Assembly: GCA_964565715.1 (NCBI GenBank)
Contig: CAZMGG010000033.1
Coordinates: forward strand, 1 to 47,111
From: CAZMGG01 sp964565715
Lineage (GTDB): Bacteria; Planctomycetota; UBA1135; UBA2386
Reading direction: 5' to 3'
Length of the DNA stretch: 47,111 nucleotides
The notes under the pieces are model-generated. The model made no database searches and was not told where the DNA came from. It saw nothing but the letters and a program-made list of their open reading frames with translations. A program made the position numbers and the translations under genes. Below are positions 8,915 to 17,440 of the stretch, in pieces; the stretch's first letter is position 1, and every line of letters begins with the position of its first letter.

Positions 8915-9128
8915 ACGCAACACGACACGTCCGACTCGTGATGAGGTCTTCGATCTGCTGATGAACGCGCGCCAGGCCGACTGGGTCGAACTGGTGCTGG
9001 AGGACGGCCGCGCCCTGGCCGGCGCCATCATCTTCAACGAGTTCAAGGGCACCGGCCGGCTGATCAACGTCGTCCAGGAGATCAGCCTCGACTTCACGGT
9101 CGATCAGGTCATCGACGTGAAGCTGTAG
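8907..9128 (+). CDS. Small conserved-looking protein, 73 aa, function unknown
   Basis: A short ORF has a good ribosome site (AGAGAGGAAAC, 5-7 nt before ATG) and overlaps the Nudix gene by 8 bp. The first ~25 residues form a polar helix (RPTRDEVFDLLMNAR). The rest alternates in a beta pattern: VELVLEDGRALAG, then IIFNEFKGTGRLINV, then ISLDFTVDQVIDVKL. This suggests a small beta-barrel, perhaps Sm-like, but no family is recognised with confidence. A strong terminator begins 32 bp after the stop, so it closes the transcript. Codon use is like its neighbours, which supports a real gene. Confidence 0.75.
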   Translation: MAERNTTRPTRDEVFDLLMNARQADWVELVLEDGRALAGAIIFNEFKGTGRLINVVQEISLDFTVDQVIDVKL

Positions 9129-9159
9129 CCAGGCTGCAGCCAGGATGCAGCCCGACAGA

Positions 9160-9196
9160 CGCGGGAGCCGCTCGGCTCCCGCGATCGGTTTTAGGG
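9160..9196 (+). terminator. Rho-independent terminator after the 73-aa gene
   Basis: A perfect 10-bp stem (9160-9169 with 9174-9183) has loop GCTC and is followed by ATCGGTTTTAG. The hairpin is symmetrical enough to act weakly on the opposite strand too. Confidence 0.75.
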
Positions 9197-9566
9197 CGCG
9201 GGCGGGCTTCCCCGGAACGAAAGTGGCGCCGCCGGAGCCCTTCGGCCCCGGCGACGCCGAGTCTCCAGATCATGCGCGGGCGCCCGCGAAGCGGTCTTGA
9301 GGAGCAGCCTTGCCATTCCGGGTCCCAGCCGGAACCCGCCTCGTGTGTCGCAAGCGACCCGTGGCACCAACGCATGTGACCAGGAGTGACGGCGTGGTTG
9401 CCTGGACCACGCCGTCATGCTGTCGGCCCCTCCCATGGGTGACCGCCCAACACGCCGGCAGGTATAGGGACGCCCCGAACGCGTGCCAAGGAGTTTTTGA
9501 CACTTGCCGGCACCAGCGTTCGTGCCCTTGATCCTGCCCTACCACCACATGTCGCGCACCGGCCGC
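9184..9566. other. 380-bp intergenic region between convergent operons
   Basis: No ORF here has the high third-position GC of the neighbouring genes. On the minus strand there is a good sigma70-like promoter (9461-9489), a perfect 11-bp hairpin just downstream (9388-9416, loop 7 nt), a short hairpin at 9347-9358, and another around 9317-9336. A 75-codon minus-strand ORF (9191-9418) has GGAGG upstream but an Arg-rich, low-GC3 sequence, so coding is doubtful. This may be a small RNA gene. Confidence 0.35.
9461..9489 (-). promoter_or_regulatory. Candidate sigma70-type promoter driving a minus-strand transcript
   Basis: On the minus strand TTGGCA (9489-9484) and TATACC (9466-9461) are separated by exactly 17 bp. 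It lies downstream of the kinase gene's stop and points into the intergenic region. Confidence 0.45.
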
Positions 9567-10907
9567 TCAACCCACCGGTGGGAACAACACGCGGAAGGTC
9601 GAACCCCGGCCTGGCTCGCTCTCCACCTCGATGCGGCCGCCATGCCGCTCGACGATGCCGTGGGAGATCGCGAGACCGAGCCCGGTGCCCTTGTCGACGT
9701 CCTTGGTGGTGAAGAAGGGGTCGAAGATCTTGGCCAGGTGCTCCTCGGCGATCCCGCAGCCACGGTCCGAAACCGCGAAGCAGGCCTCCCCCTCGTGGTG
9801 GCCGGTGGTGAGCGTCACCTCGGCCCCCGCCGGCGACGCGTCCCGGGCATTGAGCAGGAGGTTGACCAGCACCTGCAGCAGATGGTTCGCCGAGCCTTCC
9901 ACCAGCACCGGCGCCGGCGCCGGCTCGATCGCCAGCGGCACCTCGCCGGCGCGGAACGGCACCCGGACCAGGTCCGCGGCCTCCCGGGCCAGCGCGTTCA
10001 GGTCCAGCTGCTGCCGGCTGAACGGCGTCTCCCGCGAGAACGCCAGCAACCCCTCGGTGATGACCTGGATGCGGCGGGTGTGCTTGTCGATCACGTCGAG
10101 CTCGGCCTGCAGCGTCGCCGGCTCGTCGCGGTCCTCGATCCGGTAGCGCAGGATCTGCACCTTGTTCCGGATCACGCCGATCGGGTTGTTGATCTCGTGG
10201 CTGACGCCGGCCGCGAGCGTGCCGATCGACGCCAGCTTCTCGCTCATCGCCAGGTGGCGGCCGAGCCGCACCAGTTCCTGCTCGTTCCGCCGCAGCCGCC
10301 GCAGCACGGTGGCGACGAAGTAGATCGAGAAGCTCATGGTCAGCGCGTAGGCCAGCAGCAGCAGCCAGAACCCCAGCGGCCGCACGGCATGCAGGTCGAT
10401 CAGCCCCAGACCGAGCGGATGATGGGCGATCCAGCCCAGCCGTTCGCCGAGCCCCAGCAGCACCACCAGCCCGAGGGAGGCCGCGGCCACCCAGCAGGCC
10501 GCGGTCACCGAGCGCACCAGCGCGGCGATGAAGGTGTGGAACAGGTAGAAGAGCACCAGCGGGTTGGTGATGCCGCCCGACTGGTGCAGCAGCGCGGTCA
10601 GGATCAGCAGGTCGATGCCGATCTGCAGATCGACGTGCCGCTGCACCGCCCGGGCCGAGGCCCGCGACAGGCGCGGGAAGGACAGCAGGTACAGGCCGTC
10701 GATCACCAGGATCAGGCCGCCCAGCCCATAGAGGGGCCAGGGATTGGCGACGATGCCGAGCCCGTGGCAGGCGAGCGCGGTCAGCCAGATCACCGTGGCC
10801 CCCGCCAACAGGCGCAGCCGGTTGAACCACGCCACCTGCGACAGCATGTCGCGGGTGCGCCGCGCCTCGTCCGGCAGGCGCTGGCTCGGCTGCCACGGGA
10901 CGACCAT
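9567..10907 (-). CDS. Membrane-bound sensor histidine kinase
   Basis: This 446-aa kinase is the last gene of the six-gene operon. The first ~200 residues contain five to six membrane segments with little periplasmic sequence, so it probably senses within the membrane. A HisKA domain follows with the phospho-acceptor His237 in GVSHEINNPIGVI, then an HATPase_c domain with the N-box LLNARDA, the G1 box SDRGCGIAEEH, a DPFFTTK segment and the G2 box GTGLGLAIS. It belongs to the NtrB/ZraS-like group (HEINNP type). No response regulator is adjacent in this operon. The ATG at 10907 follows the permease stop by 5 bp, and the first residues are MVVPWQPSQ. Confidence 0.92.
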   Translation of the reverse strand: MVVPWQPSQRLPDEARRTRDMLSQVAWFNRLRLLAGATVIWLTALACHGLGIVANPWPLYGLGGLILVIDGLYLLSFPRLSRASARAVQRHVDLQIGIDLLILTALLHQSGGITNPLVLFYLFHTFIAALVRSVTAACWVAAASLGLVVLLGLGERLGWIAHHPLGLGLIDLHAVRPLGFWLLLLAYALTMSFSIYFVATVLRRLRRNEQELVRLGRHLAMSEKLASIGTLAAGVSHEINNPIGVIRNKVQILRYRIEDRDEPATLQAELDVIDKHTRRIQVITEGLLAFSRETPFSRQQLDLNALAREAADLVRVPFRAGEVPLAIEPAPAPVLVEGSANHLLQVLVNLLLNARDASPAGAEVTLTTGHHEGEACFAVSDRGCGIAEEHLAKIFDPFFTTKDVDKGTGLGLAISHGIVERHGGRIEVESEPGRGSTFRVLFPPVG

Positions 10908-10912
10908 GGCCG

Positions 10913-11722
10913 CTAGTCGCGGGCGCGCGAGTCGTACTCGCTGCGGCCGTAGAACAGCATCGCCAGCGCGAGGCACACCGCGATCAGCAGCAGCAGGCTG
11001 CCCTGCGGGTTGCCGAGCTGGTCGAGATCCAGGTCCCGCTGCGACGGCCACAGCGCCCGGGCCAGACGCCGCCCGGGCTCCAGCCCGTCCAGCAGCATGC
11101 GACGCACCGGGTCGGCGATGGTCAGCGAGCGCACGCCGGCCTCCGGCGGCAGGTTGGCGACGAAGTACTCCAGCCCGACGATGAAGAACACCGCCCAGAT
11201 CATCGGCCGCCGGAACCAGGCGCCGAGCAGGGCGGCCACCGCGGCGTAGGCGGCGGCGGCCACCGCGCCGACGCCGGCGAACAGAGGCAGCAGCCGCCAC
11301 TCCACGCCCGATCCTGGCCAGAGGAGGGGCAACCACGCCACCGCGGTGAACAGCACCGCGTAGCCGAACACCGCCAGCAGCGCCGCCATCGCCGCCGCCG
11401 CCAGCCACTTGCCGAACAGGATCGCCGGCCGCGGCACCGGTCGCAGGAACAGGTACTGGAACGAGCGATCCTCGATGTCGCCGTGCACGGCGTGCACGCC
11501 GAAGAACACCGCGCTCCACGGCACCAGCACCGTCATGTGCATCCAGAAGCCCAGGATCGCGAAGACCTCGCGCCCCTGCTTCGGCCTGCCCTCCTGGGCG
11601 ACGATCACGGCGATCGCCGGCACCGCCAGGGCGAACAGCACCAGCAGCAGCAGGATCCGGCTGCGCAGCAGCAGCAGGAAGGTCTGGCGGGCGATCTCGG
11701 CGGTGGTGCGCAGCAGGATCAT
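10913..11722 (-). CDS. ABC-2 type exporter permease
   Basis: This 269-aa membrane protein has about six hydrophobic segments. The N-terminus (LLLLRSRILLLLVLFALAVP) and the helix-loop GDIEDRSFQYLFLRPVPR are typical of ABC-2 permeases, where a conserved cytoplasmic segment follows the second helix. It likely forms the channel partner of the ATPase encoded just upstream (11733-12659; 10-bp gap). Substrate unknown. The first external region contains the short charged stretch EGRPKQGR. Confidence 0.85.
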   Translation of the reverse strand: MILLRTTAEIARQTFLLLLRSRILLLLVLFALAVPAIAVIVAQEGRPKQGREVFAILGFWMHMTVLVPWSAVFFGVHAVHGDIEDRSFQYLFLRPVPRPAILFGKWLAAAAMAALLAVFGYAVLFTAVAWLPLLWPGSGVEWRLLPLFAGVGAVAAAAYAAVAALLGAWFRRPMIWAVFFIVGLEYFVANLPPEAGVRSLTIADPVRRMLLDGLEPGRRLARALWPSQRDLDLDQLGNPQGSLLLLIAVCLALAMLFYGRSEYDSRARD

Positions 11723-11732
11723 GTGTCTCCCA

Positions 11733-12659
11733 TCACCCGACCAGGTAGCCGAACACGCTGGACAATGAATCGTCGAGGGGCACCACCTCCTCGATCAGGC
11801 CCACCGGATCCGCGCCCAGCCCGGTGAGGGCGCCGTAGAAACCGCCCTGGCCGTTCACCGCCACCTCCAGGCCGCGGCCGTCGATCTGCAGCGCCGCGAC
11901 CTGTTCCAGCGCGGCGAGGCGGCCGGCGAGTTCGCGGGGCTGGCCGCTGCGCAACAGGATCCGGTGCGGCTTGCCCTGCAGCTGCAGCCGCAGTTCGCCG
12001 ACCGAGCCTTCGGCCATCAGCCGGCCCTGGTGGATCAGCACCACCCGATCCACCATCGCCTCCAGCTCGTGCAGGACGTGGCTGCTCACCAGCACCGCCA
12101 CCCCCTGGCCGGCGAGCGCGGTGATGTGTCCCGCCATCTCGTGCCGCGCCAGCGGGTCCAGTCCGGTCATCGGTTCGTCCAGCAGCACCACCCGCGGCTC
12201 GTGGGCGAGGGCCTGGGCCAGCCGGACGCGCTGCCGCATGCCCTTGCTGTACTCACGGATCGGCCGGTGCATGTGCGCGCCGAGCCCGAGCCGGTCGAGC
12301 ACCTCGCCGGCGCGCTGCCAGGCGGCCCGACCGCCGAGCCGGTGCAGCCGCAGCATCCAGGCCACGAACGACCGCCCCGACCGCCGCTCGTAGAGCTGGT
12401 CCAGGTCCGGGCTGAAGCCGAGGACGTCGCGGGTGGCGGCCCTCGCCGGTGGCTGGCCGCAGGCGGTGACCTCGCCCTGGCTCGGCGACAGCAGCCCGCA
12501 GGCGAGCTTCATCAGGGTGGACTTGCCCGCCCCGTTGCGGCCCACCAGGCCGACCACCTCGCCGGCCACCGTGAAGCTCACGTCCATCAGCGCCGACACC
12601 TGGCCGTACCACTTGCTGACGGCGTCGAAGCGCAGCAGGGCCTCGCCGGCGGCGCTCAT
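11733..12659 (-). CDS. ABC transporter ATP-binding protein
   Basis: This 308-aa ATPase has Walker A GRNGAGKST (residues 40-48), signature SKGMRQ (138-143), Walker B VVLLDEP (157-163) and the switch His in VSSHVL. The subfamily resembles the CcmA/NatA-type ATPases that pair with ABC-2 permeases. The C-terminal ~80 residues form the extra regulatory domain usual in this group. Its start overlaps the upstream permease stop by 4 bp (ATGA), so translation is coupled. It should drive export together with the permeases at 10913-11722 and 12656-13528. Confidence 0.92.
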   Translation of the reverse strand: MSAAGEALLRFDAVSKWYGQVSALMDVSFTVAGEVVGLVGRNGAGKSTLMKLACGLLSPSQGEVTACGQPPARAATRDVLGFSPDLDQLYERRSGRSFVAWMLRLHRLGGRAAWQRAGEVLDRLGLGAHMHRPIREYSKGMRQRVRLAQALAHEPRVVLLDEPMTGLDPLARHEMAGHITALAGQGVAVLVSSHVLHELEAMVDRVVLIHQGRLMAEGSVGELRLQLQGKPHRILLRSGQPRELAGRLAALEQVAALQIDGRGLEVAVNGQGGFYGALTGLGADPVGLIEEVVPLDDSLSSVFGYLVG

Positions 12660-13528
12660 CCGATCGCCTCCCGCAGCCGCAGGCGGCGGACCATCAGCGC
12701 CGTCAGCACGCCGCCGGCGACGAACAGGGCCAGCAGCGCGTTGCCGACGCTGCCGTCGGGCTGCGGCATCCCGGCGATCGCCCGCGCCACCGTTCCCGCC
12801 GCGTCCCACAGGCTCACCGCCGGCATCCACGCCGCATCCTCGGTCAGCTCGGCCAGGACCCGCGCGAAGCCCGTGGTGCCGACGATCAGCATGCACCACA
12901 TCACCGAGGCGAGGTTGGCGGTGCCGGCCAGGGCCGAGAACGCCACCGGCAGGAAGCCGAGCAGCACGGTGAAGGCGAGCAGGCCGGCGACGACCCGCGG
13001 CATGAACCGGATCGTGTTCCGCAGGAAGGTCCAGTCCTCGGCCAGCAGCACCCCCATCACCCACAGCACCACCGGCGCCACGACGCACATCAGGCACAGC
13101 AGCAGGAACGAACCCAGGAACTTGGCCAGCATGTAGCCCGCCGGCGTGATGCCACGGGTCCAGTAGAGCTCCAGCGCGTTGGCGGCACGGTCCTTGGCGA
13201 TCGCCCGGCTGCTCACCAGCGCCGACAGGATCAGGAACGGCGCGAACGAGTCGGCGACGATCGAGTCGACGTAGAACATCACGTGGTCGGCGCGCAGCCG
13301 TTCCGGCAGCATCCCGGTCATGCCGCCGCCGAACTGCAGCACGCCCATCTGCATCAGCAGCACGACCAGGTTGACGATCGACGGCAGCAGGCAGAACAGG
13401 AACAGCGCGACGCCGAACCGCGTGCGGAACAGCGTGCGGAACTCGAGGGACACGATCGGCTGCAGCCGCTCGCGCACCGGCTGCGGCTCGAACTGCAGGG
13501 ACCGGTAGCCGACGCCGTAGATGGTCAT
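12656..13528 (-). CDS. ABC-2 type exporter permease
   Basis: This 290-aa protein has about six membrane segments. After a cytoplasmic N-terminus (QPIVSLEFRTLFRTR) come a first helix and the characteristic cytoplasmic segment AIAKDRAANALELYWTRGI, which matches the ABC-2 coupling region. It overlaps its neighbours by 4 bp on both sides. It presumably pairs with the ATPase at 13525-14454 or 11733-12659; with two ATPases and two permeases the operon could make one hetero-complex or two exporters. Confidence 0.87.
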   Translation of the reverse strand: MTIYGVGYRSLQFEPQPVRERLQPIVSLEFRTLFRTRFGVALFLFCLLPSIVNLVVLLMQMGVLQFGGGMTGMLPERLRADHVMFYVDSIVADSFAPFLILSALVSSRAIAKDRAANALELYWTRGITPAGYMLAKFLGSFLLLCLMCVVAPVVLWVMGVLLAEDWTFLRNTIRFMPRVVAGLLAFTVLLGFLPVAFSALAGTANLASVMWCMLIVGTTGFARVLAELTEDAAWMPAVSLWDAAGTVARAIAGMPQPDGSVGNALLALFVAGGVLTALMVRRLRLREAIG

Positions 13529-14454
13529 CGCGGCGCTCCCGGCAGGGCGCCCCGGCCGACCGCGCTGAGGAAGACCTCCTCCAGGGTGCGCTTGTGCAGC
13601 AGCATCTGCCGCACCCGCCCACCCGCCGCCAGCACGTCGGCGAACACCGCGTGCACCGGCACGTCGGTGTCCACCGACACCCGGTAGCTGCCGGCGCCGC
13701 GGAGCGCCCAGCGCACCTGCGGCGAGCGGCCCGGGGCCAGCGCCAGGTCCGCCGGATCCACCTCCACCTGGTACTCGCGCGTCTCCGCCCGGGTCAGGTC
13801 CTGCAGGGGTCCCGCCGCCACGACGCGGCCCTGCTCGAGGACCACCACCGCCGAACACACCGCCTCGACGTCCTGCAGGATGTGGGTCGACAGCACCACC
13901 GACTTGCCGAGTTCGCCGGCGAGGTGGCGGACCAGCTTCAGCATCTCCTCCCGACCCTGCGGGTCGAGGCCGTTGGTCGGCTCGTCGAGGAACAGCACCG
14001 TCGGGTCGTGCACCAGCGAGGCGGCCAGCTTCACCTTCTGCCGCATGCCGGCGCTGTAGCCCGCCACCGGCCGGTAGCGCTGGTCCTCGAGCCCGACCAG
14101 GTAGAGCACCTCGTGGGCCCGCCGGGCCGCGTCGGCTTCCGTCAGGCCGCTGAGCCGGCCCAGCGTGAGCACCATCTCATAGCCGTTCAGGCCGGGCAGG
14201 TGGGCGTCGCGTTCGGGCATGTAGCCGAGTCGGGCCCGCAGCAGGTCGGGGGGCGTGTCCTCGGGCAGGTCGAGGATCCGCATCCGGCCGCTGCTGGGCC
14301 GCACCAGGCCCAGCAGGCTGCGCAGGATCGAGCTCTTGCCCGCGCCGTTGCGGCCGAGCAGGCCCACGGCGCCCCGCGGGAACGTGGCGGTGACGTCCTG
14401 CACCGCCACATGCCGCCCGTAGCGGATCGTGACCTGTTCCAGTTCGACGGTCAT
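13525..14454 (-). CDS. ABC transporter ATP-binding protein
   Basis: This 309-aa ATPase has Walker A GRNGAGKS (34-41), signature SAGMRQ (134-139), Walker B LFLDEP (154-159) and STHIL. It is clearly homologous to the second ATPase of the operon, mainly in the core domain. The C-terminal part (about 220-309) is an accessory domain of the ABC-2 exporter group. The ATG at 14454 overlaps the methyltransferase stop by 4 bp. Confidence 0.92.
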   Translation of the reverse strand: MTVELEQVTIRYGRHVAVQDVTATFPRGAVGLLGRNGAGKSSILRSLLGLVRPSSGRMRILDLPEDTPPDLLRARLGYMPERDAHLPGLNGYEMVLTLGRLSGLTEADAARRAHEVLYLVGLEDQRYRPVAGYSAGMRQKVKLAASLVHDPTVLFLDEPTNGLDPQGREEMLKLVRHLAGELGKSVVLSTHILQDVEAVCSAVVVLEQGRVVAAGPLQDLTRAETREYQVEVDPADLALAPGRSPQVRWALRGAGSYRVSVDTDVPVHAVFADVLAAGGRVRQMLLHKRTLEEVFLSAVGRGALPGAPR

Positions 14455-15203
14455 GCGGGCCTGGCCCCGTCGGCGGGAGGGACCAGCAGCCGGGACCAGG
14501 ACGCCAATGGCTCCGCCGTCCGCGCGATCAGCGCGACGCGGATCGGCACTCGCTCGCCGGCGTGATGGGTGTCGACCCGGTGGATCTGCACGGTGAACTC
14601 GTCTGCGGCCCGCCTGACGAAGGATTCGGACTCGACCCGGAACGGGTCGCAGTGGATGGCAAGCGCACCGTGGCCGAGCCCCTCGGTCAACTGTCGAAGC
14701 ACCGAATCGTGGTAGCGCGGCCGGTAGGTCACGTCGCACAGGAGCCAGAGGTCGGCGGCGGGGGCCGGATCGCGGCTCCAGTCGAAGCACCGCGCGGTCA
14801 CGGTGCCGCCGGCCTGCGCGTTGCGCCGGCCGTTGAACTCGGCAAAGGCCAGCGCCGGCTCGTGCAGGTCCAGGCACTGCACCGACGCCCCGCCCCGCGC
14901 CGCCGCGGCGCCCGCGAGCCCCAGGCCGCAACCCAGGTCCACGGCGGTCCGCCCGGCGAAGCCGCCGTGCCGGCACAGGAGCCGCGCCGCCGCCACCGAC
15001 GCCGGCCAGGCCTGCGCCCAATAAGGCGGTTCCTCCCCCCGCAGGATCGCTTCGACCCCGCCGCCCCGGCGATGCCAGGCGTCGACGTCGACGGTGACCA
15101 GATCCAGGTTGCCCCCGGCCACGGGCAGGCGCAGCCGCCGCAGCGGAAAGCGGCGCAGGCGCGGGTCGGCGGCGGCTTCGGGCACCGTCATCGCCAGTGG
15201 CAT
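14451..15203 (-). CDS. SAM-dependent methyltransferase (protein lysine methyltransferase-like)
   Basis: This 250-aa class I methyltransferase has motif I VDLGCGLGLAG (near residue 90), the acidic motif II CLDLHEPA, and LLCDVTYRPRYH in the position of motif IV. The preceding EPPYWAQAWPASVAAARLL resembles the PYWAxxWPxA pattern of the METTL20/ETFB-type and related lysine methyltransferases, so a protein substrate is possible. It begins the operon that encodes two ABC ATPases, two permeases and a kinase. ATG codons lie at 15203 and 15191; the first is used here but the second is equally possible. Promoter space is the 89 bp shared with the divergent kinase. Confidence 0.8.
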   Translation of the reverse strand: MPLAMTVPEAAADPRLRRFPLRRLRLPVAGGNLDLVTVDVDAWHRRGGGVEAILRGEEPPYWAQAWPASVAAARLLCRHGGFAGRTAVDLGCGLGLAGAAAARGGASVQCLDLHEPALAFAEFNGRRNAQAGGTVTARCFDWSRDPAPAADLWLLCDVTYRPRYHDSVLRQLTEGLGHGALAIHCDPFRVESESFVRRAADEFTVQIHRVDTHHAGERVPIRVALIARTAEPLASWSRLLVPPADGARPA

Positions 15204-15292
15204 ACCGCCACCGGGGCGAGGGCAGAAGGGCGCGCTGCCACACTTGCGTTACGCGGAATCCGGGTGCTTTCGGGCACAATCTCGGCCGCCCC

Positions 15293-17440
15293 ATGGCCAT
15301 GGCCCCGTCGCGCTTCAGCAGCCGCCACCTGCTGGCGGTGTGTACCTTCCTGGTGCCGCTCGGACTGCTGGCCTGGTTCGGCGCCGCCGAGCTCGGCCGC
15401 CAGGGCCAGCGGGCTCGCGAGGCGATCGAGGCCCAGGCGCTCACGTTCCTGCGCAGCGCCGATGCCGTGCTGGAGCAGCACCTGCAGGGCCGGCTGCCGG
15501 CGATCCTGCTGGCCAGCGAGGCGGCGTTGGCCGACGCGGGGCTGCCGGCGGCGACCCGCTGGCTGCGGGAGGGCGACACCGCCCACGAGGTCGTCGATCT
15601 GCTGCTGCTCGACGAGCGGGGCGGTGTGGTCGCGCCGCAGCCCGCACCCATCGACCCGGGACTGCCGTTGTTCCGCAGCACGCGCCCACGGCAGAGCCAG
15701 CACGCCGACACCCTGCACGCGGCGGAGGCGCTGCTGGGCCGCGGCGAGCTGACGGCCGCCGCAACGCTGCTGCAGCAGCTGCTCGACGGCCTGCGCCAGG
15801 CGCCACGCCGGCCGGCGCTGGGCAACGAGCCCCTCGAGACCGAACTGCGCGCCCGCTTCCTGCTGGCCACGCTGCACCGCCGGCAGCAGCAGCCGGACGC
15901 CGCCCGCGAGCAGTTCGAACGGCTGCGCCAGCTCCTGGCCAGTCCGCGCCTGCCGGCGCTGGCGGACGCCAACCTCACCGGCCTCGACCTGCTGGCCGAG
16001 TGCGCCCTGGCCGAGCTGGCGGGGCCGCCGGCGGTGCTCGAGCTGATGGAACACATCGTCGCCGGTCGCCGCGACCAGCAGCCCGACGCCCTGCTGGCGG
16101 CGGTGCTGGACCGTCTGTTCGGCCACATCCCCGCCGAGTCCCCGGAACGGCCCGCCGCGATCGCCGCCATGCGCACCGAGGAGTTCCGGCGCCATGGCCG
16201 GGCGTTCGCCTCGGACTACGAGCTGCTGCTGCTGGAGACCGTGCGCCGCCGCCTGCGGCAGACCGAGGAGGGCGGCACGCTGCTGGTGGCGTCGGGCGCC
16301 ACCAGCCGGCCGAGCCTGCTGCTGGCCCGGGCCGCCACCGCGGCGGAACGCACCCGGCATGGCTGCGCCTTCGTCGCCCTGCGGCTCGATCTCGGCGACC
16401 TGCTGGGCGAACCCCTGGCGGCCTTCCTCGCCGCCGACCACCAGGGCTTCGTCCTGGCCGTCGAGGACGCCGATGGCCTGCCGCTGCTGGGCGGCACCGA
16501 CGGCAGCGCCACCGAGGCGGAGTCGGCCCTGATCCAGAGCCACGGCCTGCGCCTGCGGGCCGTGCCCGCCGACGCCGCCGCCATGCTGGCCGGCGCCGCC
16601 GCCTCGGCCCGCAACCGCGCGCTGCTGCTCGGCGCCCTGTTCCTGGTGGCGGTGGTGGGCGCCGCCTGGCTGTGGCGCTCGGTGTCGCGCGCCACCGAAC
16701 TCGCCGCGCTCAAGGTCGACTTCGTGTCGCGGGTCTCGCACGAGCTGAAGACCCCGCTGGCGCTGATCCGGATGTACGGCGAGACGCTGGGCATGGGCCG
16801 CGCGCGCGACGAGGGCCAGGCCCGCCGCTTCGGGTCGATCGTCGCCCGGGAGGCGGAACGGCTCGGCGCGATGATCCAGCGGATCCTCGACTTCTCGCGC
16901 CAGCAGACCGGCACCCTCACCTACGAGCCGGAGACCGTGGACCTGGCGACGTGCCTGGGCCAGGTGGCCGAGGCCTACGGCCCCCACCTGGAGGCCCGCG
17001 GCGCCCGCCTGCGGCTGGACCTGCAGCCCGGGCTGCGCGCCGAGGTGGATCCCACGGCCCTGGAGGGCGCGGTGATCAACCTGCTCGAGAACGCCGCGAA
17101 GTACGGCGCCACCGATGGCACCGATGGCGCCGACGACCCCGGCGCCACCACCATCGAACTGCACCTCGCCCGCACCGGGCCGGAGGCGGCGGCCGGCGCC
17201 GGCACCGCCCGGATCGAGGTGCGCGACCGCGGCCGCGGCGTGCCCCCGGCCGAGCGCGAGCGCATCTTCGACAGCTTCTACCGCGCCAGCAACGCCGCCG
17301 AGGTCCGCGGTGCGGGCCTCGGCCTCAGCCTCGTGCGACACTTCGCCGAGGCCCACGGCGGCCGGGTCGGGGTCTTGCCCCGCCCGGACGGCGGCTCCAT
17401 CTTCCATCTGCAGTTGCCACTGCTCAGCGAACCGACATGA
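15293..17440 (+). CDS. Transmembrane sensor histidine kinase with large extracytoplasmic domain
   Basis: This 715-aa kinase has a membrane segment at about 13-31, a ~410-residue extracytoplasmic sensor region with many helical, Ala/Leu-rich repeats, and a second membrane segment at about 441-461. These are followed by HisKA with phospho-acceptor His483 (VSHELKTPLALI) and HATPase_c (N-box NLLENAAKYG near 596-605; RDRGRGVP; GAGLGLSL). The sensor region matches no named sensor fold that I recognise; helical hairpins could suggest a TPR-like sensor. The ATG at 15293 is preferred over an upstream in-frame ATG at 15197, which would add a poor N-terminus. Its stop overlaps the response-regulator start by 4 bp, so this is the partner kinase. 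Confidence 0.92.
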   Translation: MAMAPSRFSSRHLLAVCTFLVPLGLLAWFGAAELGRQGQRAREAIEAQALTFLRSADAVLEQHLQGRLPAILLASEAALADAGLPAATRWLREGDTAHEVVDLLLLDERGGVVAPQPAPIDPGLPLFRSTRPRQSQHADTLHAAEALLGRGELTAAATLLQQLLDGLRQAPRRPALGNEPLETELRARFLLATLHRRQQQPDAAREQFERLRQLLASPRLPALADANLTGLDLLAECALAELAGPPAVLELMEHIVAGRRDQQPDALLAAVLDRLFGHIPAESPERPAAIAAMRTEEFRRHGRAFASDYELLLLETVRRRLRQTEEGGTLLVASGATSRPSLLLARAATAAERTRHGCAFVALRLDLGDLLGEPLAAFLAADHQGFVLAVEDADGLPLLGGTDGSATEAESALIQSHGLRLRAVPADAAAMLAGAAASARNRALLLGALFLVAVVGAAWLWRSVSRATELAALKVDFVSRVSHELKTPLALIRMYGETLGMGRARDEGQARRFGSIVAREAERLGAMIQRILDFSRQQTGTLTYEPETVDLATCLGQVAEAYGPHLEARGARLRLDLQPGLRAEVDPTALEGAVINLLENAAKYGATDGTDGADDPGATTIELHLARTGPEAAAGAGTARIEVRDRGRGVPPAERERIFDSFYRASNAAEVRGAGLGLSLVRHFAEAHGGRVGVLPRPDGGSIFHLQLPLLSEPT

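Noticed and set aside
9191..9418. Minus-strand 75-aa ORF with GGAGG upstream
   Set aside because: Its third-position GC is well below real genes here and the sequence is Arg-rich without structure; kept only as part of the RNA candidate.
9160..9566. tmRNA, RNase P RNA or SRP RNA
   Set aside because: None of the diagnostic segments (tRNA-like end with CCA, P4 consensus, SRP tetraloop domain) is present.
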